A stretch of 64,000 nt of DNA from Streptomyces niger (lineage in GTDB: Bacteria; Actinomycetota; Actinomycetes; Streptomycetales; Streptomycetaceae), in the NCBI RefSeq assembly GCF_000718305.1, contig NZ_JOFQ01000006.1, positions 248,001 to 312,000 on the forward strand, written 5' to 3'. Positions 40,000-50,072 of this stretch are shown one piece after another. A program made the position numbers and the translations under genes. Position 1 is the first letter of the stretch. Each line of letters begins with the position of its first letter. The notes beneath the pieces are model-generated. The model made no database searches. It was not told the DNA's origin and saw only the letters and a program-made list of their open reading frames with translations.

Positions 40000-40830
40000 T
40001 CAGCCGCGCCCGGCCGCGGCCAGGACGCGGCGGGCCCGCTCCAGTACGGGGCGGTCCACCATCTGCCCGTCCACCACGGTGACCGGGCCCTCCGCCGCGA
40101 GCACCCGTCGCGCCCACTCCCGTTCGTCCGCGGACGGAGTGAACCCTTCGTGTACGGCGTCGAGTTGACGCGGATGGATGCACAGCTTGCCGCCGAAGCC
40201 CAGCCGCCGGGCGTGCGCCACGTCCGCCGGCAGCGGGCCGTCGGCCGCCAGCCCGGCCGTGACACCGTCGAGCGGCGGCGCGAGCCCGGCAGCGGCCGAG
40301 GCGCAGACCAGCCGCGAGCGCGCGTACGCCAGCGCCTGATGGTCGTCGGGGTCCACACCGAGCTGCGCCGCGAGGTCGATGTTGCCGAAGGCGGCACGTA
40401 CGACGTTGGGGGCGCGGCACAGCGCGGCGGCGTTCTCCACCCCGGCCGCCGTCTCCACCAGCGCCAGCACCGGCAGCCGGCCGCCGGTCCGGTCGGCGAC
40501 CGCGGCCAGGTCGGCCGGGTCCTCGGCCTTGGGCAGCATGACGGGCGCGCCGTGCGCGGCCGCCATCGCCAGGTCGGCCGCGTGCCACTCGGTGCCGGGC
40601 GGGTTGATCCGCACCACGGCCCGCGCGCCGCCCGCCAGCCACCCGGCCACGGCGTCCCGCGCGGCGTCCTTGCCCTCCGGCGCGACCGCGTCCTCCAGGT
40701 CCACGATCACCCCGTCGGCGCCGGCCGCGGCCGCCTTGGCGTAGCGGTCGGCGCGGTCACCGGGGACGAAGAGCAGGCTGCGCGCCGCGGCGAGTGCTGC
40801 CGCGTACGGGATGGCGTCGGCGGCGGTCAT
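40000..40830 (-). CDS. CitE/HpcH-type acyl-CoA lyase (citramalyl-CoA/malyl-CoA lyase-like)
   Basis: The product is 276 residues with the TIM-barrel signature of the CitE family: RSLLFVPGDRADRYAKAAAA, GADGVIVDLEDAVAPEGKDAAR, VRINPPGTEWHAADL, the metal ligands Glu in LALVETAAGVENA and Asp in AAFGNIDLAAQLGVD, and the CoA-site text FGGKLCIHPRQLDAV. These lyases cleave 3-hydroxy-acyl-CoAs, e.g. (S)-citramalyl-CoA to acetyl-CoA and pyruvate or malyl-CoA to acetyl-CoA and glyoxylate. Because the next gene upstream is a mesaconyl-C4-CoA-hydratase-like protein, citramalyl-CoA is the best guess. It overlaps that gene by 4 bp. Confidence 0.88.
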   Translation of the reverse strand: MTAADAIPYAAALAAARSLLFVPGDRADRYAKAAAAGADGVIVDLEDAVAPEGKDAARDAVAGWLAGGARAVVRINPPGTEWHAADLAMAAAHGAPVMLPKAEDPADLAAVADRTGGRLPVLALVETAAGVENAAALCRAPNVVRAAFGNIDLAAQLGVDPDDHQALAYARSRLVCASAAAGLAPPLDGVTAGLAADGPLPADVAHARRLGFGGKLCIHPRQLDAVHEGFTPSADEREWARRVLAAEGPVTVVDGQMVDRPVLERARRVLAAAGRG

Positions 40831-41750
40831 GCGAACGTCACCTCCGCCGTGGCGTGTTCGGCGGCGCGCGGTCCGGCGACCGACAGCCGCACGCCCGCCG
40901 CGCCGTCCGCCTCGTACGGCGCGCCGCAGGACAGCAGCCGCTCGCCGCAGAAGGACGGTTGCCGCAGCCGGTAGGAGAGGGTGTGGACGGTGCGGTCGGG
41001 CGCGTGCCGGCGGACCAGTTCCAGCATCTGCAGGACCAGCAGCGGACCGTGCACGACCAGCCCGGGGTAGCCCTCGACGCCGGTGACGTAGGGCTGGTCG
41101 TAGTGGATGCGGTGCGCGTTGGCGGTCAGCGCGCTGACGCGGAAGAGGACGGCCGGGTCGGTGGTCCACGGCAGCTGCCACGGCGCGTCGCTGTGCGGTG
41201 CGGCGGCCGGGTCGAGGGTGATCCGGTCCGGTACGGGCGCGCCGCCGCCGCTGCGGTAGACGATGTCCTGCTCCTCGACCACCCGCACCTCGCCGTCCTG
41301 GCGGAACTCGGTGCGCGCGGTGACGAACAGCAGCCCGCCGGTGCGGCCCTGCTTGGCCTGCACCTTGACCACGCTGCTGGTCTGCTCGGCCGGCTGCCCG
41401 ACGGTGAGCGGGGTACGGACCTCCAGCCGGCCGCCGGCGAACATCCGGCGGCGCTGCGGCAGCGGCGGCAGGAAGTGGCCGTCGCGCAGGTGGCCGTCCG
41501 GGCCCAGCTCGCTCTGCCGGGGCCAGTGGAGGAAGTGCAGCCAGTGCCAGAGCGGCGGCAGCGGCTGCCCGGCCGCCGCCACCGGGTCGGGAAGGTCCAA
41601 TACGGCGGAGAGCGCGGCGACCGGCGCGGGGTCGAGCGGGTCGGTGGCGCGGGTGTCGGCCGGGTGCCAGGTGCGGGCGGTCTCTTCGAGGACGCGGAAG
41701 TCGGCGGACGGAGTGTCGGCGGTCGAGGTGTCGGCGGGGGCGCCGGTCAT
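40827..41750 (-). CDS. Mesaconyl-C4-CoA hydratase-like hotdog protein (COG3777/HTD2 type)
   Basis: The product is 307 residues with a double-hotdog layout. The text PPLWHWLHFLHWPRQSELGP, DGHLRDGHFLPPLPQRRRMF, AGGRLEVRTPLTVGQ is the typical first half of COG3777 proteins such as mesaconyl-C4-CoA hydratase of the Chloroflexus 3-hydroxypropionate bicycle. The second half carries the MaoC-like hydratase motif HRIHYDQPYVTGVEGYPGLV, then VHGPLLVLQMLELVRR. It should add water to an unsaturated dicarboxylyl-CoA, giving citramalyl-CoA if the substrate is mesaconyl-C4-CoA or itaconyl-CoA. ATG 41750 has AGGAG at 5 bp. The stop overlaps the lyase start. Confidence 0.82.
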   Translation of the reverse strand: MTGAPADTSTADTPSADFRVLEETARTWHPADTRATDPLDPAPVAALSAVLDLPDPVAAAGQPLPPLWHWLHFLHWPRQSELGPDGHLRDGHFLPPLPQRRRMFAGGRLEVRTPLTVGQPAEQTSSVVKVQAKQGRTGGLLFVTARTEFRQDGEVRVVEEQDIVYRSGGGAPVPDRITLDPAAAPHSDAPWQLPWTTDPAVLFRVSALTANAHRIHYDQPYVTGVEGYPGLVVHGPLLVLQMLELVRRHAPDRTVHTLSYRLRQPSFCGERLLSCGAPYEADGAAGVRLSVAGPRAAEHATAEVTFA

Positions 41751-41803
41751 GGGGGCTCCTGTCGTGCGGGGTGTGCTGTCGTGCGAGCGGACGGGCGGGC
41801 GTG

Positions 41804-43198
41804 TCAGCGGGTGGCGGCGGGGCGCGGGGCGTCTTCGGGTACCCGCCCATCGTGCGCGGCCCGGCCGTGCAGGTCCTCCAGCGGCCTGTCGCGGGTGTCG
41901 ATGCCGAAGAACGCGACGGTGAGGGTGGCGATCAGCCAGGCGCCGGCGACGAGGACGAACACGCCCACGTAGCCGAACCGCGGGGCGGTGTAGACGGCCG
42001 CGATGACCAGCGGGGCGACGATGTTGGCTGCCCGGCCCGCACCGTTGCCGAGCCCCGAGCCCGCGGTGCGCAGCGCGGTCGGGAAGTGCTCGGGCGTGTA
42101 GGAGTACAGGACGGCGATGTAGGACTGGCTGAGCGCGGCGACCAGCACGCCGAAGACCATGACGGCCACCGTGTCGGTGCTCAGCCCGTAGCCGATGCCG
42201 ACGGCGGCGACGATGAGGCCGAGCGCCACGGAGAGGTGCTTGCGCGAGAACCGGTCGATGAACGGGGTGGCGAGGAAGGCGCCGGGCACCGCGCCGATGG
42301 TGGTGATCGCCGACATGGTCATCGACGTCGCGAAGTCCTGGCCGCGGTCGGCCAGCAGGGTCGGCACCCAGGACTGGAAGCCGTAGAAACCGGTCAGCGC
42401 GAACGCCCACACCACCATCATGACGAGGGAGTTGCGGCGCTGCCCCGGCGCGAAGAGGTCGCGGAAGCGGGCCTTGGGCCGCGCCGCGGGGTGCGCTGAG
42501 GCCGGCTGCTCCTGCCCGTCACCGCGGAAGTCCGGTACGAAGCGGCGCACCGTCTCCTCGGCCTCCGCGACCCGGCCCCGGGAGAGCAGCCAGCGCGGCG
42601 ACTCGGGCAGCCGCAGGACCAGCGGGAGCAGCAGGAAGCCGAGCGCGCCGGCGACGAACAGCCAGCGCCAGGACGCCGGGTGGGACACGGTGATGAAGCG
42701 GGCGGTGAAGGCGGTCAGCGGGATGCCGACGAGGCCGACGCCGAGCGCGACGGCCTGGAAGCGGCCGCGGTGGGTGGTGGGGGTGACCTCGGAGAGGTAC
42801 GAGATCGCGATGGCGGTCATCGCGCCGAGGCCGAAGCCGGTGAGCGCGCGGGTGGCGGCCATCGGGCCCGGCGTGGAGACGAGGGCGTTGAGCAGCGAGG
42901 CGGCGGAGAAGACGGCGACCGCGGCCGACATGCCGAGCCGGCGGCCGAGCAGGTCGGCGGCCCGGCCGCCGGTGACGGCGCCGAGCGCCATCCCGGCGAA
43001 GCTCAGCGCGGTCACCAAAGCCACGTCCTGGACGGTGAAGTGGTGCGTGGTGCGGATCGCGGGGGCGGCGAACGCGAAGGTGTTCAGGTCGGCGAGGTCG
43101 AACAGGAACATCGCGCTGACGACCAGCAGCACCGTGCGGTGGACTCGGCCGATCGGTGCTCCGCCGAGAGCGGCGAGGGCGGGGGACGGGGGCGTCAC
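41804..43198 (-). CDS. MFS carrier of the metabolite:H+ symporter (AAHS/MHS-like) group
   Basis: The product is 464 residues with 12 helices. The start HRTVLLVVSAMFLFDLADLNTFAFAAPAI, the loop GGRAADLLGRRLGMSAAVAV and RALTGFGLGAMTAIAISYLSEVTPTTHRGRF are the signatures of acid-metabolite symporters (aromatic acid or dicarboxylate uptake). The central loop has PESPRWLLSRGRVAEAEETV. GTG 43198 is chosen because GGAGG lies seven bases upstream. It is the first gene of the operon with the hydratase and lyase, and most likely imports the acid that the cluster degrades. Confidence 0.88.
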   Translation of the reverse strand: MTPPSPALAALGGAPIGRVHRTVLLVVSAMFLFDLADLNTFAFAAPAIRTTHHFTVQDVALVTALSFAGMALGAVTGGRAADLLGRRLGMSAAVAVFSAASLLNALVSTPGPMAATRALTGFGLGAMTAIAISYLSEVTPTTHRGRFQAVALGVGLVGIPLTAFTARFITVSHPASWRWLFVAGALGFLLLPLVLRLPESPRWLLSRGRVAEAEETVRRFVPDFRGDGQEQPASAHPAARPKARFRDLFAPGQRRNSLVMMVVWAFALTGFYGFQSWVPTLLADRGQDFATSMTMSAITTIGAVPGAFLATPFIDRFSRKHLSVALGLIVAAVGIGYGLSTDTVAVMVFGVLVAALSQSYIAVLYSYTPEHFPTALRTAGSGLGNGAGRAANIVAPLVIAAVYTAPRFGYVGVFVLVAGAWLIATLTVAFFGIDTRDRPLEDLHGRAAHDGRVPEDAPRPAATR

Positions 43199-43248
43199 TG
43201 ACCTACCTCCAAGGGGTCCCGGAAACGGGCGGCCATTCAGCGCGGCCA

Positions 43249-43269
43249 TGTACGGCATTGCTACGTACA
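43249..43269. promoter_or_regulatory. Inverted repeat in the divergent promoter of the catabolic cluster
   Basis: TGTACG (43249-43254) and CGTACA (43264-43269) are perfect inverted half-sites 9 bp apart, 51-71 bp upstream of the MFS start. A further CGTACAAA at 43386-43393 lies 62-69 bp upstream of the MmgE/PrpD start and matches CGTACAAA at 43264-43271. Candidate operator for the linked GntR regulator; the rest of 43199-43454 shows no gene. Confidence 0.5.
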
Positions 43270-43454
43270 AAGTGGCTCCACGCATGGCGTCGGCATTCTG
43301 TGGTCCGGCTCACGCTGGCGTCAAGGCCCGGGGAATGCCGGATCGGATGGCGAGGTAGGCGCCATTGACACCGCGATCATTTGGCCGTACAAATCCTCGG
43401 CAGAGGAGCCACCGACCGCGAGGCCGGTGGCCGCCGCACCACGGAGGGGACCGC

Positions 43455-44672
43455 ATGACCGCCGCCCGAGCCCTCGCCCGGTGGGCCTACGACCACCGGG
43501 CCGATCCCGACGACCGCGCGCTCGCCGACCGGGCGCTGGCCGACACCGTCGCCGTCGCCCTGGCCGCCCGCGACCACCCACTGCGCCCCGTCGCCGCACC
43601 GCTCCCGGACGCGGCCCGCTGGGCGGCCATGGCGCACGTGCTGGACTTCGACGACCTGCACATCGGGACCACCACGCACATCTCCGTCGTCACCGTCCCC
43701 GCCGTACTCGCCGCCGGCGGCGACGCGCGCGCCTACCTCGCGGGCGCCGGCGTCCTGGCCCGGCTCGGCGCGATGCTCGGCTGGGGCCACTACGCGGCCG
43801 GCTGGCACGCGACCTGCACCGCGGGCGCCCCGGCCGCCGCCGTCGCGGCCGGCGTCGCCCTCGACCTGGACCCCGACCGGCTCGCCACCGCCATGGCGCT
43901 CGCCGTCCCCGCGGCCGGCGGCGTCCAGGAGGCCTTCGGCACCCACAGCAAGTCCCTTCAGGTGGGCTTCGCCGCGGACGCGGGCGTCCGCGCGGCACGC
44001 CTCGCGCAGGCGGGCGCCACCGCCGACCCGCGCGCCCTGGATGCCTGGCTGGAGCGCGTCGGCGGTACTCCCACCACCGAGTTCCCCGCAGCGCCCGCCG
44101 TCCCCGGCGGCCTGGCGATCAAGATGTACCCCTGCTGCTACGCCATGCAGCGGCCGATCGCCGCGCTGCGCGAGGTCCGCGACCGGGTGCACGGCGACCT
44201 CACCGGCGTCACCGTCACCACCCCCGCCGGCACCGTCCACCCGCTGATCCACGACCGGCCCACGACCGGCCTGGAGGGCAAGTTCTCCATGCCGTACGCG
44301 GTCGCCACCGCGCTCCTCGACGACTATCCCGGCTTCGACAGCTTCACCGACGAGGCCGTGGGTCGCCCCGCGGCGCAGAAGCTCATGGCGCAGGTCACCG
44401 TCGACCGGCGGCCCGGTGAGACCACCACCCTGCTCGACGGCGAGGTCGCCCTCCGGCTGGACTTCACCGACGGCACGGCCGTCCACGCCGAGCTGGCCCT
44501 GCCGCCCGGCTCCCCGCAGCGCCCGCCCACCGCCGGCGAACTGCGCGAGAAGTTCGCCGCCTGCGGCCCCGGCGTACCGGACCTGCTCGCCGGCCTCACC
44601 TGGGAGCGCGCGGCGGACCTGATGCGTACGGCGTTCCCGGCCGCCACCGATTCCCCCGTGCAGGAGTCCTGA
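43455..44672 (+). CDS. MmgE/PrpD family protein
   Basis: The product is 405 residues. The MmgE/PrpD family includes 2-methylcitrate dehydratase, cis-aconitate decarboxylase (itaconate-forming) and related lyases. Conserved segments: AHVLDFDDLHIGTTTHISVV, AMLGWGHYAAGWHATCTAGA, PAAGGVQEAFGTHSKSLQVGFAADAG, LAIKMYPCCYAMQRPIAAL, and TTGLEGKFSMPYAVATALLDD. The Asp/His-rich first loop, the Lys in IKMYP and the KFSMPY motif are the active-site elements of the family. It is somewhat shorter than PrpD (about 480). ATG 43455 has GGAGGGG upstream. It begins the operon with CoA-transferase and acyl-CoA dehydrogenase; its reaction probably prepares a C5/C6 acid for CoA activation. Confidence 0.88.
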   Translation: MTAARALARWAYDHRADPDDRALADRALADTVAVALAARDHPLRPVAAPLPDAARWAAMAHVLDFDDLHIGTTTHISVVTVPAVLAAGGDARAYLAGAGVLARLGAMLGWGHYAAGWHATCTAGAPAAAVAAGVALDLDPDRLATAMALAVPAAGGVQEAFGTHSKSLQVGFAADAGVRAARLAQAGATADPRALDAWLERVGGTPTTEFPAAPAVPGGLAIKMYPCCYAMQRPIAALREVRDRVHGDLTGVTVTTPAGTVHPLIHDRPTTGLEGKFSMPYAVATALLDDYPGFDSFTDEAVGRPAAQKLMAQVTVDRRPGETTTLLDGEVALRLDFTDGTAVHAELALPPGSPQRPPTAGELREKFAACGPGVPDLLAGLTWERAADLMRTAFPAATDSPVQES

Positions 44673-45859
44673 TGGAGCAGCAGCGCCCCCTCGAAGGCAT
44701 CACCGTCGTCAGCATCGAGCAGGCGGTGGCGGCCCCCTTCGCCACCCGCCAGCTCGCCGACCTCGGCGCCCGCGTCATCAAGATCGAGCGCCCCGGCGAC
44801 GGCGACTTCGCCCGCCGCTACGACACCACCGTGCACGGCCACTCCAGCTATTTCGTGTGGCTCAACCGCTCCAAGGAATCCCTCACCCTCGACCTCAAGG
44901 ACGCGCGCGGCCGGGAGATCCTGCACGAACTCCTCGCCGAGGCCGACGTGTTCGTGCAGAACCTCGCGCCGGGCGCCGCCACCCGCCTGGGCCTCGGGCC
45001 CGACGAACTCACCGCCCGCTACCCGAAGCTGATCCCCTGCACCGTCTCCGGCTACGGCACCACCGGCCCGTGGGCCGACCGCAAGGCCTACGACCTGCTC
45101 GTGCAGTGCCAGACCGGCCTGGTCTCGCTCACCGGCACCGCCGAGGAGGCCGCCCGCGTCGGGGTCTCCGTCGCCGACATCTCCGCCGGCATGTACGCCT
45201 ACAGCGGCATCCTCGCCGCCCTCTTCGCCCGCGCCACCACCGGCGTCGCCCGCGCCGTGGAGGTCTCCCTCTTCGAGGCGCTCTCGGAGTGGATGAGCCA
45301 GCCCGCGTACTACACCCGGCACAGCGGCAGCCAGCCGCCGCGCGTCGGCACCCGGCACGCCACCATCGCCCCGTACGGTGCCTTCACCGCCGCCGACGGC
45401 AAGGACGTGCTCTTCTCCATCCAGAACGAACGCGAATGGGCCGCGCTGTGCGACGGCTTCCTGGGCCGGCCCGAGCTGACCGACGACCCGCGGTTCGCCA
45501 CCGGCTCGGCCCGCGTCGCCCACCGCGACGAACTGGACGCCATCGTGGCCGAACGCTTCACCCGCTCCGACGCGACGGACGTCCGGAAAGACCTGGACGC
45601 GCTCGGGATCGCCAACGCAGGGGTGAACTCGGTCGCCGAATTCCTCGAACACCCCGTCCTCGAAGGCCGGAACCGCTGGCGCGAGGTCGCCGTGCCCGGC
45701 GCCACCGTGCAGGCCCTCCTGCCGCCCGCCGACCTCGCCGGGCTCACCGCCCGCATGGACCCCGTACCGGCCGTCGGCGAACACACCGAAGCGATCCTCA
45801 CCGCACTCGGCCGCACCCCCGACGAGCTCGCCGCGCTCCGCGCCGACACGGTCGTCTGA
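44672..45859 (+). CDS. Family III CoA-transferase (CaiB/BaiF type)
   Basis: The product is 395 residues. Family III transferases move CoA between acids without a ping-pong glutamyl anhydride on Glu; the catalytic Asp lies in the strand DRKAYDLLVQCQTGLV. Other family text is LEGITVVSIEQAVAAPFATR, QLADLGARVIKIERPGDGDF, SLTLDLKDARGREILHELL and the fold-closing GIANAGVNSVAEFLEHPVLEGR. In mesaconate and itaconate routes this enzyme type makes mesaconyl- or itaconyl-CoA. ATG 44672 shares one base with the MmgE/PrpD stop (TGATG), so the two are coupled. The donor and acceptor are inferred, not shown. Confidence 0.92.
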   Translation: MEQQRPLEGITVVSIEQAVAAPFATRQLADLGARVIKIERPGDGDFARRYDTTVHGHSSYFVWLNRSKESLTLDLKDARGREILHELLAEADVFVQNLAPGAATRLGLGPDELTARYPKLIPCTVSGYGTTGPWADRKAYDLLVQCQTGLVSLTGTAEEAARVGVSVADISAGMYAYSGILAALFARATTGVARAVEVSLFEALSEWMSQPAYYTRHSGSQPPRVGTRHATIAPYGAFTAADGKDVLFSIQNEREWAALCDGFLGRPELTDDPRFATGSARVAHRDELDAIVAERFTRSDATDVRKDLDALGIANAGVNSVAEFLEHPVLEGRNRWREVAVPGATVQALLPPADLAGLTARMDPVPAVGEHTEAILTALGRTPDELAALRADTVV

Positions 45860-45890
45860 CGCCCGCCCCGTACTCACCGAAGGACCCCGC

Positions 45891-47054
45891 ATGAGCACCC
45901 TGGACACCCTCACCGACGACGAGCGATTCGTGGTCGAGACCGTGCACGACTTCGTGAACAAGGACGTCAAGCCGGTCGTGCAGGAGCTGGAGCACGCCGA
46001 CACCTACCCCGAGGCCCAGATCGAGAAGATGAAGGAGCTGGGCATCTACGGGCTGGCCGTGCCCGAGGAGTACGGCGGCACGCCGGTCTCCACGCCCTGC
46101 TACGTGCTGGTCACCGAGGAGCTGGCGCGCGGCTGGATGAGCCTGGCCGGCGCGATGGGCGGGCACACCGTGGTGGCCAAGCTGCTGCTGCACTTCGGCA
46201 CCGAGGAGCAGAAGCGCCGCTACCTGCCGAAGATGGCCACCGGCGAGATCCGCGCCACGATGGCGCTCACCGAGCCGGGCGGCGGCTCGGACCTCCAGGC
46301 CATGCTCACCAACGCCCGCAAGGACGAGCAGGGTTATGTCATCAACGGCAGCAAGACCTGGATCACCAACGCCCGCCGCTCCGGCCTGATCGCCCTGCTC
46401 TGCAAGACCGACCCCGACGCCACCCCCGCCCACAAGGGGATCTCCATCCTCCTCGTCGAGCACGGCCCCGGCCTCACCGTCTCCCGCGACCTGCCCAAGC
46501 TCGGCTACAAGGGCGTGGAGAGCTGCGAGCTCTCCTTCGACAACTACCGCGCCGCGCCCGACGCCGTCCTCGGCGGCACCGAGGGCAAGGGCTTCGCGCA
46601 GATGATGAAGGGCCTGGAGACCGGCCGCCTCCAGGTCGCCGCGCGGGCGCTGGGCGTCGGACGGGCCGCCCTGGAGGACTCCCTCGTGTACGCCCAGGAG
46701 CGGGAGTCCTTCGGCAAGCCGATCTGGCAGCACCAGTCGGTGGGCAACCACCTTGCCGACATGGCCACCAAGCTGACCGCGGCCCGCCAGCTGACCCTGC
46801 ACGCCGCGCGCGAGGCCGACGCGGACCGCCGGGTCGACATGGAAGCCGGCATGGCCAAGCTCTTCGCCTCCGAGACCGCCATGGAGATCGCCCTCAACGC
46901 CGTCCGCATTCATGGCGGTTACGGCTACTCCACCGAGTACGACGTCGAGCGGTACTTCCGTGACGCACCACTGATGATCGTCGGCGAGGGCACCAACGAG
47001 ATCCAGCGGAACGTCATCGCCGCACAGCTCGTCAAGCGCGGCGGACTGGACTGA
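45891..47054 (+). CDS. Acyl-CoA dehydrogenase
   Basis: The product is 387 residues, a soluble FAD enzyme of the short/medium-chain type. Segments: the N-terminal helices (LGIYGLAVPEEYGGTPVSTP), the FAD loop ATMALTEPGGGSDLQAM and GSKTWITNARRS, YAQERESFGKPIWQHQSV, IHGGYGYSTEYDVERYFRDA and IVGEGTNEIQRNVIA, which carries the catalytic Glu. It oxidises an acyl-CoA to the 2-enoyl-CoA; with the CoA-transferase and hydratase nearby, a branched dicarboxylyl-CoA such as methylsuccinyl-CoA is plausible. It follows the CoA-transferase by 31 bp. Its stop abuts the convergent PadR stop with no bases between (TGATCA). Confidence 0.93.
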   Translation: MSTLDTLTDDERFVVETVHDFVNKDVKPVVQELEHADTYPEAQIEKMKELGIYGLAVPEEYGGTPVSTPCYVLVTEELARGWMSLAGAMGGHTVVAKLLLHFGTEEQKRRYLPKMATGEIRATMALTEPGGGSDLQAMLTNARKDEQGYVINGSKTWITNARRSGLIALLCKTDPDATPAHKGISILLVEHGPGLTVSRDLPKLGYKGVESCELSFDNYRAAPDAVLGGTEGKGFAQMMKGLETGRLQVAARALGVGRAALEDSLVYAQERESFGKPIWQHQSVGNHLADMATKLTAARQLTLHAAREADADRRVDMEAGMAKLFASETAMEIALNAVRIHGGYGYSTEYDVERYFRDAPLMIVGEGTNEIQRNVIAAQLVKRGGLD

Positions 47055-47609
47055 TCAGGGCTCTTCGCGCCGGCTCCCCAACGCCCGCAGCTCCTCCAGC
47101 GACTCGGTGAGCCACTGCACCCAGAAGGTCTCCTGGGCGATGCCGGCGCGCAGCACGAGATGCTGCAGCCGGTCCGCCTCCGCCGTCTTCGCCGGCGGGA
47201 AGTCGCGCGCCTCGATCTCCTGGTACTCCGCCAACTGCCGCTGATGCAGGTCGAGATGGCGCGCGAACTCGTCGGCCAGACCGCCCGTGCCGACGACCGC
47301 GGCGGCCCGTAGCCGCAGCAGCAGGGGGTCGCGCATGGCCCGCGGTTCCTGCCGCTCGGCCACCCACGCGGTGAGCGCCTCGCGGCCGGCCGGCAGCACC
47401 TCGTACTCCCGCTTCTGGCCGCGGGAGGGCTGCGCCTGCGGCAGGGCGTGGATCAGCCCGCCCTCCTCCAGCTTCCGCAGCTCGCGGTAGATCTGCTGGT
47501 GGGTGGCGGACCAGAAGTAGCGGATGGACCGGTCGAACCGCCGCGTCAGCTCCAGCCCCGACGACGGCTTTTCCAGCAGGGCCGTGAGGATCGCGTGCGG
47601 GAGGGACAT
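47055..47609 (-). CDS. PadR family transcriptional regulator
   Basis: The product is 184 residues. The PadR winged helix covers about 3-80 (SLPHAILTALLEKPSSGLEL, TRRFDRSIRYFWSATHQQIY, RELRKLEEGGLIHALP, KREYEVLPAGREALTAWVAE). The C-terminal Vir_act_alpha_C helices (RDPLLLRLRAAAVVGTGGLA, HLDLHQRQLAEYQEIEARDF, GIAQETFWVQWLTESLEELR) mediate dimerisation. PadR-type repressors respond to phenolics or other small molecules. ATG 47609 has GGAAGG upstream. It may regulate the acyl-CoA dehydrogenase operon or the fadH-like gene behind it; no operator is evident. Confidence 0.92.
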   Translation of the reverse strand: MSLPHAILTALLEKPSSGLELTRRFDRSIRYFWSATHQQIYRELRKLEEGGLIHALPQAQPSRGQKREYEVLPAGREALTAWVAERQEPRAMRDPLLLRLRAAAVVGTGGLADEFARHLDLHQRQLAEYQEIEARDFPPAKTAEADRLQHLVLRAGIAQETFWVQWLTESLEELRALGSRREEP

Positions 47610-47642
47610 GGCGGCCTTCCGGAGTGCGGTGGTGCGTGGCGC

Positions 47643-47686
47643 GGATGCGGGTACCGGCGGCGTCACCACCGCCGGTACCCGCATCC
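47643..47686. terminator. Terminator of the fadH-like gene
   Basis: A perfect 18-bp stem, GGATGCGGGTACCGGCGG (47643-47660) and its complement (47669-47686), with an 8-base loop, starts 10 bp past the fadH-like stop on the minus strand and lies upstream of the PadR start. Confidence 0.85.
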
Positions 47687-47696
47687 TAGGGCGCGC

Positions 47697-49808
<2,112 letters not shown>

Positions 49809-49931
49809 TCACTCCGGCCGGGCGGCGGGAGCGTGGCGCGAATAAATCGGTTGCGGCCGCGCGCCCCGGTACCGGCATGATGAGGCCGCCGTTCGCCGAG
49901 CGGCCCGGCCACCCACGGACAGGAGCACGCA

Positions 49932-50072
49932 ATGCGCCGATTCCTCGACACGACCCAGCGCCCCTATCGGACGGTCATCGAGGACATCGGCACCCATGCG
50001 TACTCAGCACACCCCGAGCGCCATCCGGCGCACCCTGAACATCGGCATCCTCGCGCACGTCGACGCCGGTAA
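49932..50072 (+). CDS. Possible leader ORF overlapping the ribosomal-protection gene
   Basis: ATG 49932 is preceded by AGGAG at ideal spacing, better than the site of the resistance gene itself. It encodes 46 residues (MRRFLDTTQRPYRTVIEDIG, then THAYSAHPERHPAHPEHRHP and an Arg-rich end) and runs 77 bp into the resistance gene in another frame. Leader peptides control tet(M)-type genes by attenuation, so a regulatory role is possible. It could instead be a chance frame. Confidence 0.35.
   Translation: MRRFLDTTQRPYRTVIEDIGTHAYSAHPERHPAHPEHRHPRARRRR

Noticed and set aside
39842-40642. 266-codon frame within the CitE-like gene in another frame
   Set aside because: Arg/Gly/Ala-rich frame without family motifs; the in-frame lyase motifs are clear.
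47052-47057. TGATCA between acyl-CoA dehydrogenase and PadR stops as a regulatory palindrome
   Set aside because: It is just the two convergent TGA stop codons placed back to back.
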